Shown here one piece after another: positions 13,380 to 18,390 of a DNA stretch of 18,390 nucleotides. The notes under the pieces are model-generated. The model was not told the DNA's origin. It searched no databases and saw only the letters and a list, made by a program, of their open reading frames with translations. Source of the stretch: DASRHY01 sp046765875. GTDB taxonomy: Bacteria; Actinomycetota; Actinomycetes; Propionibacteriales; Kribbellaceae. Within the stretch, counting starts at the first letter, position 1, and each line of letters begins with the position of its first letter. Position numbers and translations under genes: made by a program. Location: NCBI GenBank assembly GCA_046765875.1, contig JBKPSJ010000045.1:1-18390 (forward strand), read 5' to 3'.

Positions 13380-13742
13380 TCAGGCCGCCGTGGACTCGGC
13401 GTCCTCGTCGGCCGGAGTGGTACCGGCGATCTCGATCCGGCGCGGCTTGGACTGCGCGGCGACCGGAACGGTCACAGTCAGCACGCCGGCCTCGAACCGG
13501 GCCTCGACCCGGCTGGAGTCCAGCGCCTCGCCGAGCCGCAGCCGGCGGACGTAGGTTCCGCGCGGCCGCTCCGCGGCCACGACGTCGGCGCCCTCGGGCT
13601 GCGGGGCGCGGCGTACCGCACGCAGCGTCAGCAGGTTGCGCTCGACGGTGAGATCGACGTCCTTCGGGTCGACGCCGGGCAGATCGAACTGCACGTACCA
13701 CGTGCCGTCGCTTCGGTAGGCGTCCATCGGAAGCATCCGCAT
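13380..13742 (-). CDS. Hsp20 / alpha-crystallin small heat-shock protein
   Basis: This 120-residue small heat-shock protein holds unfolding proteins in a refoldable state in the cytoplasm. The alpha-crystallin domain covers about residues 8-105 and includes YVQFDLPGVDPKDVDLTV near its start and the hallmark FEAGVLTVTVPVA near its end; RIEI follows as an I-x-I type C-terminal anchor. ATG 13742 is supported by GAGGAG 9 nt upstream. A longer frame (to 13823) would run through the promoter and operator and is rejected. A HAIR-like inverted repeat lies 26 bp upstream of the start, so HspR control and heat induction are likely. Confidence 0.93.
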   Translation of the reverse strand: MRMLPMDAYRSDGTWYVQFDLPGVDPKDVDLTVERNLLTLRAVRRAPQPEGADVVAAERPRGTYVRRLRLGEALDSSRVEARFEAGVLTVTVPVAAQSKPRRIEIAGTTPADEDAESTAA

Positions 13743-13767
13743 GGTGTGTTTCTCCTCAAGATCCAGG

Positions 13768-13788
13768 GTTGAGTCTACCTGACTCAAC
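13768..13788. promoter_or_regulatory. HAIR-like operator (HspR-associated inverted repeat)
   Basis: GTTGAGT (13768-13774) and ACTCAAC (13782-13788) are perfect 7-bp inverted arms separated by 7 bp. The HspR consensus is CTTGAGT-N7-ACTCAAG, so only the outermost base of each arm differs. It overlaps the promoter of the Hsp20 gene. Confidence 0.82.
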
Positions 13789-13801
13789 TTTGGAAACCCA
13801 A
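13772..13801 (-). promoter_or_regulatory. Hsp20 promoter
   Basis: On the minus strand TTGGGT (13801-13796) and TAGACT (13777-13772) are separated by 18 bp. The -10 lies inside the HAIR operator, so bound HspR would block RNA polymerase. Confidence 0.5.
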
Positions 13802-13891
13802 CGCGAGATGAATTCATTCCCACCGGACTGTCGATCTACATGCGGGCCGTTCGTCAGGTCGATGTCTGGCAACCACTGAGGAAGGAACACG

Positions 13892-14272
13892 ATGAGCGAG
13901 TCCCAGAACAACACCGTGACCTGGTGGGAGTTGCAGGTCACCGATCTGGCCGAGGCGCAGGCGTTCTACGGCGGCGTGTTCGGCTGGTCGTTCCAAGCCT
14001 TCGGGCCCGGTTTCGTGGCGGCGGCGGCGCCCGACGGCACGCCGCTCGGCGGGCTGGACAGCGAGACCGGCAAGGGTCGGGACCCGGCCGGCCGTGGCGC
14101 CCGGATCTACGTCTCGGTCGAGGATCTCGAGCAGACCCTGAAGGCCGTCGAGGCCAACGGCGGCACGGTCGAGAAGACCCGCACGCTGATCTCCGAGGAG
14201 TACGGCTGGTGGGCGCTGTTCTCCGACCCCAGCGGCCTCAAAGTCGGGCTCACCTCCGCCAATCCGGCCTGA
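13892..14272 (+). CDS. VOC superfamily protein (third in the window)
   Basis: This 126-residue single VOC module begins TVTWWELQVTDLAEAQAFYGGVFGW and ends ALFSDPSGLKVGL, typical of the family members resembling one half of the mycobacterial CFP30B antigen. ATG 13892 has an excellent GAGGAAGGA Shine-Dalgarno a few bases upstream. It is divergent from Hsp20 across 149 bp and converges with cbiO. It is monocistronic and not closely similar to the two VOC proteins at the left of the window. A perfect 10-bp palindrome (ATGAATTCAT, 13808-13817) lies in its upstream region. Function is unknown. Confidence 0.88.
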   Translation: MSESQNNTVTWWELQVTDLAEAQAFYGGVFGWSFQAFGPGFVAAAAPDGTPLGGLDSETGKGRDPAGRGARIYVSVEDLEQTLKAVEANGGTVEKTRTLISEEYGWWALFSDPSGLKVGLTSANPA

Positions 14273-14289
14273 TCCGGGAGGGCCCTGCT

Positions 14290-14324
14290 CCGAGCACCTC
14301 TGCAGAGGGGTCAGGGGTGCTCGG
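14290..14324. terminator. Bidirectional terminator between the VOC gene and cbiO
   Basis: CCGAGCACC (14290-14298) pairs perfectly with GGTGCTCGG (14316-14324). A nested palindrome CCTCTGCAGAGG (14297-14308) could form an alternative hairpin. The 3' arm lies in the last codons of cbiO, between two convergent genes. Confidence 0.65.
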
Positions 14325-15081
14325 GGCCGGGGACCGACAGCGGGTCGAAGCCGTACGGCAGTTCCAGCCGGTGCGCGGTCATCAGACCGGTGTCGGCGAG
14401 CAGGTCGCGGGTCTTGCCGTCGGCGACGATCCGGCCCTCGTCCATCAGCAGGCTGCGCTCGCACAACTGGAGCGCGTACGGCAGGTCGTGGGTGATCATC
14501 AGCAGCGTGACGTCGAGGCCGGTCAGGATGTCGGACAGTTCGCGCCGGCTGGCCGGGTCCAGGTTGCTGGACGGCTCGTCCAGCACCAGCACCTCCGGGC
14601 GCATCGCCAGCACGGTCGCCACCGCCACCCGGCGCCGCTGGCCGAACGACAGGTGATGAGGCGCGACGTCCGCGTGCTGCTGCATCCCGACCGCGACCAG
14701 CGCCTCGTGCACCCGCTCGTCAAGGTCCGCTCCGGACAGACCGAGATTCGCCGGGCCGAAGGCGACGTCGTCGCGCACCGTGGGCATGAAGAGCTGGTCG
14801 TCTGGGTCCTGGAAGACCAGGCCGACCTTGCGGCGTACCTCGCGCAGGTGCTCGCGGTGCAGGTCGGTGCCGCCGATCCGGATCCGACCGGTGCCCGCTC
14901 CCCCGGCGACCGAGCCGAGGATGCCGTTCAGGTGCAGCACCAGGGTGGTCTTTCCCGCGCCGTTCGGGCCGAGCAGCGCGACCCGCTCGCCGCGGCCGAT
15001 CGTGAAGTTCACGCCGAACAGGGCCTGCCGGCCGTCCGGGTACGCGAACGCCAGCCGCTCCACCTCGATCGCCGGCTTCAT
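14311..15081 (-). CDS. cbiO: ECF-type cobalt/nickel transporter ATPase CbiO
   Basis: This 256-residue ABC ATPase energises metal uptake through CbiM/CbiQ. Walker A GPNGAGKTT is at 38-46, the Q-loop at 90-92 (FQD), followed by the PDDQLF typical of ECF ATPases, the signature LSFGQ at 144-148, Walker B LVLDEP at 165-170 and the H-loop His at 198. ATG 15081 overlaps the cbiQ stop by 4 nt (ATGA), giving tight coupling; the longer frame to 15150 runs into cbiQ. It is the last gene of the cbiM-cbiQ-cbiO operon and ends in a terminator hairpin. Nickel is favoured over cobalt as substrate because of the upstream Nur-like box; the protein itself cannot decide. Confidence 0.93.
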   Translation of the reverse strand: MKPAIEVERLAFAYPDGRQALFGVNFTIGRGERVALLGPNGAGKTTLVLHLNGILGSVAGGAGTGRIRIGGTDLHREHLREVRRKVGLVFQDPDDQLFMPTVRDDVAFGPANLGLSGADLDERVHEALVAVGMQQHADVAPHHLSFGQRRRVAVATVLAMRPEVLVLDEPSSNLDPASRRELSDILTGLDVTLLMITHDLPYALQLCERSLLMDEGRIVADGKTRDLLADTGLMTAHRLELPYGFDPLSVPGPEHP

Positions 15082-15848
15082 CCGCCCACCACCCGGGCGG
15101 CGACCGCGACGCACAACGCGAGCGCCGGCGCCATCAGGCCGCGCATCCACTCGTCTCGCCGTGCGGGCCGGGTGGACAGCGCCGGCATGCTGCCCGAATA
15201 GCCACGCGCCACCATCGCCAGGTGGATGCGCTCGCCGCGTTCGTAGCTGCGTACGAACAGCGACCCGGCGCCGGCCGCCACCGCCTTGAGGTGGCCCGCA
15301 CCGCCGCCGGCGTACCCGCGCGACTCACGGGCTACCCGCATCCGCTGCAGGTCGCCGGACACGACACTGATGTAGCGCACCATGAACGACAGGATCGCGA
15401 CCAGCGTCCGAGGCAGCCGGAGCCGCTCGAGCCCGGTCAGCAGGTCACGTGGTGCGGTGGTCGCCGACAGGATGACTGCGGCGACGACGCCGAGCGTTCC
15501 CTTGACCAGTACGTTCCAGGCGCCGAGGACGCCGGTGCTGGACAGCGACATCCCGAGCACCACGACCTGCGGGCCGGAGGCAACGAACGGCAGCAGCAGC
15601 GCGAACACCAGGAACGGCGTCTCGACCGCCAGCCGTCGCAGCACCGTTGCCGCCGGCAACTTCGCCAGTACGACACCGGTGACGGCGAGCGTGGCGTACA
15701 CCGCGAACGCCCAGAACGCCCGCGACGGGGTAGAGACCACGCAGATCACGAAGCACACCAGCGACACGATCTTCACCTGCGCCGGGAGCCTGTGCACCGG
15801 TGAGTCGACCGGTACCAGCAAGCCGTCGGCGGGATGTCCCGCGCTCAT
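15078..15848 (-). CDS. cbiQ: ECF-type cobalt/nickel transporter transmembrane protein CbiQ
   Basis: This 256-residue integral membrane protein couples CbiO to CbiM. Hydrophobic segments fill the N-terminal and central parts. Two cytoplasmic coupling motifs of the family, ESRGY (about 179-183) and ARGYSG (about 217-222), are present, and a final hydrophobic helix closes the protein. ATG 15848 is taken as start; GTG 15860 is an alternative 4 codons earlier, and neither has a strong Shine-Dalgarno. It lies 33 bp after cbiM and overlaps cbiO by 4 nt. Confidence 0.9.
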   Translation of the reverse strand: MSAGHPADGLLVPVDSPVHRLPAQVKIVSLVCFVICVVSTPSRAFWAFAVYATLAVTGVVLAKLPAATVLRRLAVETPFLVFALLLPFVASGPQVVVLGMSLSSTGVLGAWNVLVKGTLGVVAAVILSATTAPRDLLTGLERLRLPRTLVAILSFMVRYISVVSGDLQRMRVARESRGYAGGGAGHLKAVAAGAGSLFVRSYERGERIHLAMVARGYSGSMPALSTRPARRDEWMRGLMAPALALCVAVAARVVGG

Positions 15849-15881
15849 ATCGGCGCCCACACCTGACTGTTCGGAACCGGA

Positions 15882-16937
15882 TCAGACCCGGTTGGGTTCG
15901 GACTCGACGGTGCTTTCAACAGCCGGCTTCGCGCGGCGCAGCCCGGACAGCTTCGCGAACACGAGCCCGGCCACGATGGTGACCAGCACGCCGATGATGC
16001 CCGCGAGCGCGCCCGACACGTGCGCATTGCTGATCCCGCTCACGCCGTAGTCGGCCAGCGGGCTGCCGGCGGTCGCCGATGACTTGGCCGCGCTGTCGAA
16101 GCCGAGCTTTCCGCCGACGAACTGCAGGCCGTCGGGGCTCGCGCTGGCGAACAGGCTGACCACACCGGCGACCAGCACCGTCAGCGCGATGGCGACGCCG
16201 AAGCTCCGCCCGGCCGGGCTCGACGGCACCGCGCGATCCGGCGCGACGGTGATCGTACGGCCGTCGTCGTCGACCAGCACCAGATCGGATTGCAGATGTC
16301 GGGCGGCGTACACGAGATCCGGGCGGGTCGCGACGACGGCGCTGAGGACGGCCGCGGTGATCGCGCACTCGCCGATGCCGATCAGCACGTGCCAGCCGAT
16401 CATCGCCGCCGCGAGCCTGCCGAGCGGGATGTCGACCGCGCCGCCGAGCGCGCACAGGCCGGTGAAGCCGAGCGCGGCCACGGGTACGGAAACCAGCGCG
16501 CCGACGGCGGCGGCCGGGACCACGCTGCGCGGCTGCTTCGGCAACACGGTCAGCAGCGCCCGGGTCACCAGATAGCCGACCAGGACGGTGACCAGGCCCA
16601 TCAGCGTGATGTTGGTGCCGAGCGCGGTCAGACCGCCATCGGCGAAGAGCAGGCCCTGCACGAGCAGCACGGTCGCCATCACGAGCACGCCCGTCCACGG
16701 CCCGACCAGTGCCGCCGCGAGGGCGCCGCCGAGCAGGTGTCCGCTGGTGCCCGCGCCGACCGGAAAGTTCACCATCTGCACGGCGAACACGAACGCCGCG
16801 GTTAGCCCGGCCAGCGCCGGCCCGGTCTCGCGGATCTCCCGGTTCGCGCGCTGCAGGCTCAGCCCGACCGCACCGGCGGCGATGGCGCCGGTCGCGATCG
16901 ACGTCGGTGCATTCAGGAATCCGTCGGGCACGTGCAT
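15882..16937 (-). CDS. cbiM: Cobalt/nickel uptake substrate-binding membrane protein CbiM with fused PDGLE (CbiN-like) domain
   Basis: This 351-residue membrane protein starts MHVPDGFL, whose Met1-His2 N-terminus forms the metal site of CbiM/NikM; the second ligand His 67 (GTSGHLLGG) is present. Residues 1 to about 215 form CbiM with several membrane helices. A soluble linker (216-244) leads to a C-terminal part with two membrane helices (246-265 and 306-328) around an SPDGLQ motif (267-272). This is the PDGLE domain that replaces separate CbiN/NikN. It is the first gene of cbiM-cbiQ-cbiO. ATG 16937 lies about 7 nt from a -10 box, so the mRNA is probably leaderless. A Nur-like operator covers its -35. 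Confidence 0.93.
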   Translation of the reverse strand: MHVPDGFLNAPTSIATGAIAAGAVGLSLQRANREIRETGPALAGLTAAFVFAVQMVNFPVGAGTSGHLLGGALAAALVGPWTGVLVMATVLLVQGLLFADGGLTALGTNITLMGLVTVLVGYLVTRALLTVLPKQPRSVVPAAAVGALVSVPVAALGFTGLCALGGAVDIPLGRLAAAMIGWHVLIGIGECAITAAVLSAVVATRPDLVYAARHLQSDLVLVDDDGRTITVAPDRAVPSSPAGRSFGVAIALTVLVAGVVSLFASASPDGLQFVGGKLGFDSAAKSSATAGSPLADYGVSGISNAHVSGALAGIIGVLVTIVAGLVFAKLSGLRRAKPAVESTVESEPNRV

Positions 16938-16944
16938 GTCGTCC

Positions 16945-16973
16945 AGTATTTATTTATTGCGAACTCTTTGCAA
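16945..16973 (-). promoter_or_regulatory. cbiMQO promoter with Nur-like (nickel Fur-family) box
   Basis: On the minus strand the box TTGCAA-N5-TCGCAA (16973-16957) matches the streptomycete Nur consensus TTGCAA-N5-TTGCAA at 11 of 12 fixed positions. Its first half serves as the -35 (TTGCAA 16973-16968), and a -10 AATACT (16950-16945) follows after 17 bp. The predicted transcription start is at the cbiM start codon. The AT-rich run between box and -10 is unlike the rest of the window. The spacing means a bound Fur-family repressor would block polymerase. Confidence 0.65.
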
Positions 16974-16985
16974 GAAGGTCGGCGG

Positions 16986-18344
16986 TTACAGTTCGCGGAC
17001 GGCGTCGCCGATCGCGCGGTGGAAGGTCGGGTAGGCCCAGATCGTCTCGCGCAGCGTGCTGACCGGCACCTCCGCCTTGATCGCGACCGCGAGCGCGCCG
17101 AGCACCTCGCCGCCGGTCGGCCCGGCCGAGGTCGCCCCGACCAGGACGTCACGGCCGGCGTCGACGACCAGCTTGATGAAGCCTTCGTTCCCGGCCTTGT
17201 GGATCCAGCCGCGTGTCGACGCCGGGATCTGCGCCTGCCCGGTCCGTACATCCAGACCGGCGTCGCGGGCCTGCTGCTCGGTCATCCCGGCCGCGCCGAT
17301 CTCCGGGTCGGTGAACGTGACCCGCGGCAGCGCCTTGTAGTCGGCCGTCGGCGCGTTCTCGGTGCCGAGGATGTCGTGCACCGCGATGTTCGCCTCGTAC
17401 ATCGCCATGTGCGTGAACGCGCCGTGTCCAGCGCAGTCACCGATCGCCCACAGCCCGTCGCCGGCGCGCATGTGCGCGTCGGTGCCGATCGACCGCGCCG
17501 CCGGGTCCAGGCCGGCCTTGTCCAGCCCGAGGTCCTTGGTATCGATCCGCCGCCCGGTGGCGACCAGCAGCTCCTCGCCGCGGACTGTCTTACCGCCGGC
17601 CAGCGCTACTGCGAACTCGGCGCCGTCGTGACTGATGTGCTCTGCCGCCGCACCGATCTCGAATACCACGCCGTCGCGCTCCAGAGCCTGCTGGGCCAGA
17701 TCGCTCGATTCCGGCTCCTCGACCGCGAGCACCCGCTCCAGGGCCTCGACGATGGTGACCTTCGTGCCGAACCGGGCGAACACCTGGGCCAGTTCCAGGC
17801 CGATCGCTCCCCCGCCGAGCACCATCAGGCTGCTCGGCACCGTCTCGGTCTCGATCGCGTCCCGGTTGGTCCAGTACGGCGTACCCGCCAGGCCGTCGAT
17901 CGGCGGGATCGACGCGATCGTACCGGAGGCGATGACGATGCCCCTGCCGGCCTCGTATTCGTTGCCGCCGGCAACGACAGTTCTCGGCCCGGTCAGCCGG
18001 CCGCGGTCGCGGATGAAGGTCACGCCCTTGCCGACCAGCCGGTCGACGGCGACCTTGTCGTCCCAGGTGTCGGTGGCCTCCTCGCGGATCCGCTTGGCCA
18101 CCGGGGTCCAGTCCGGCTGCACCGTCGACGTACCGGCTATGCCCTCGACCCGGCGGGTCTCGGCGATGAGGTTCGAAGCCCGGATCATCATCTTGCTCGG
18201 GATGCAGCCCCAGTACGGGCACTCCCCGCCGACCAGGTTGTACTCCACCCCGACCACCGACAGTCCCGCCTGCGCCAGCCGTCCGGCGGCCTCCTCGCCA
18301 CCGACCCCGAGCCCGACCACCACGACATCCACGTGTTCAGCCAT
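16986..18344 (-). CDS. Pyridine nucleotide-disulfide oxidoreductase (dihydrolipoyl dehydrogenase/mercuric reductase-like)
   Basis: This 452-residue flavoprotein has the FAD motif GLGVGG (11-16), a redox-active disulfide C42/C47 in GGECPYWGCIPSK (39-51), an NAD(P)H motif GGGAIG (177-182), and the second FAD motif AIGDCAG (300-306). The C-terminal dimerisation domain is present. In lipoamide dehydrogenase and related enzymes the C-terminus carries HPT plus a Glu forming the catalytic His-Glu pair; here the sequence is YPTFHRAIGDA, with Tyr 438 at the His position. There are no C-terminal cysteines as in mercuric reductase. It is likely a quinone, thiol or other reductase of a distinct actinobacterial subgroup. 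ATG 18344 has AAGG 7 nt upstream. The stop is 48 bp from cbiM with no hairpin between, so read-through into the transporter operon is possible. Confidence 0.88.
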   Translation of the reverse strand: MAEHVDVVVVGLGVGGEEAAGRLAQAGLSVVGVEYNLVGGECPYWGCIPSKMMIRASNLIAETRRVEGIAGTSTVQPDWTPVAKRIREEATDTWDDKVAVDRLVGKGVTFIRDRGRLTGPRTVVAGGNEYEAGRGIVIASGTIASIPPIDGLAGTPYWTNRDAIETETVPSSLMVLGGGAIGLELAQVFARFGTKVTIVEALERVLAVEEPESSDLAQQALERDGVVFEIGAAAEHISHDGAEFAVALAGGKTVRGEELLVATGRRIDTKDLGLDKAGLDPAARSIGTDAHMRAGDGLWAIGDCAGHGAFTHMAMYEANIAVHDILGTENAPTADYKALPRVTFTDPEIGAAGMTEQQARDAGLDVRTGQAQIPASTRGWIHKAGNEGFIKLVVDAGRDVLVGATSAGPTGGEVLGALAVAIKAEVPVSTLRETIWAYPTFHRAIGDAVREL

Positions 18345-18390
18345 GGCCCTACCTTGTCAGACCCGTCAGTCAGCGGTCAGGAACTCCGTC

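Noticed and set aside
13101..13772. Plus-strand frames with GFGYGFGY or RFGYGFG runs
   Set aside because: The periodic peptide comes from the 12-bp DNA repeat; the frames continue antisense to Hsp20 without any motif.
18356..18380. Clustered GTCAG repeats upstream of the oxidoreductase
   Set aside because: Three GTCAG and one TCAG in 25 bp with irregular spacing; no dyad and too close to the window edge to judge.

Overview
This is a GC-rich window with codon use, short intergenic spacers, many GTG/TTG starts and several apparently leaderless promoters (a TANNNT box about 7 nt before the start codon). That pattern fits an actinobacterial chromosome. The gene set (HAIR-controlled Hsp20, Nur-like nickel box, chromosomal ribosomal-protection GTPase, actinobacterial SGNH lipase) points to a soil actinomycete, possibly of the Kribbella/Nocardioides group; the genus is a guess. 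I see no prophage, insertion sequence, CRISPR array, rRNA or tRNA.

Layout. (1) 1-3815, all minus: an AraC-type regulator, a VOC protein, an MFS exporter and a second VOC protein form a tightly packed operon. It ends at a hairpin (1147-1185), followed by the N-terminal half of a UvrA-like ABC ATPase of the short class (resembling DrrC/UvrA2) that runs off the left edge. (2) 3843-5966, plus: a ribosomal-protection GTPase of the Tet(M)/OtrA type. Its promoter has an AT-rich block 3 bp upstream of the -35, as in WhiB7-dependent promoters, and a short leader ORF with a strong Shine-Dalgarno sequence overlaps its start. (3) 5963-7677, minus: a short-chain dehydrogenase followed by a PrmC-related methyltransferase, driven by a promoter with MerR-type geometry (19-bp spacer containing a dyad). 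(4) 7734-8549, plus: a ThiD-like kinase with an altered active-site motif. (5) 8613-9955: a divergent SDR / MarR-type regulator pair around a 12-bp palindrome. (6) 9927-12232, minus: an AlkZ/YcaQ-like HTH_42 protein, an ArsR regulator and a tandem-SRPBCC protein. (7) 12268-13742, minus: a secreted SGNH lipase and an Hsp20, separated by a 299-bp spacer with three strong hairpins and a 12-bp tandem repeat. The Hsp20 promoter carries a HAIR-like operator. (8) 13892-14272, plus: a third VOC protein. (9) 14311-16937, minus: a nickel/cobalt ECF transporter (CbiM with fused PDGLE domain, CbiQ, CbiO) behind a Nur-like box. (10) 16986-18344, minus: a pyridine nucleotide-disulfide oxidoreductase lacking the usual C-terminal catalytic His.

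How the genes may work together. Several neighbouring units look like separate protective modules: drug export, VOC sequestration/detoxification, UvrA-like and HTH_42 proteins related to known DNA-drug self-resistance proteins, ribosome protection, heat shock. Each has its own recognisable regulator or operator. I see no biosynthetic genes, so this reads as a stress/resistance-rich chromosomal segment and not as an antibiotic cluster. I did not find a clearly new multi-gene system. The most interesting signals are regulatory: the WhiB7-like promoter with leader ORF, Nur box, HAIR box, MerR-type promoter, and a 22-bp near-repeat that may be a scar of an AraC-VOC module rearrangement.
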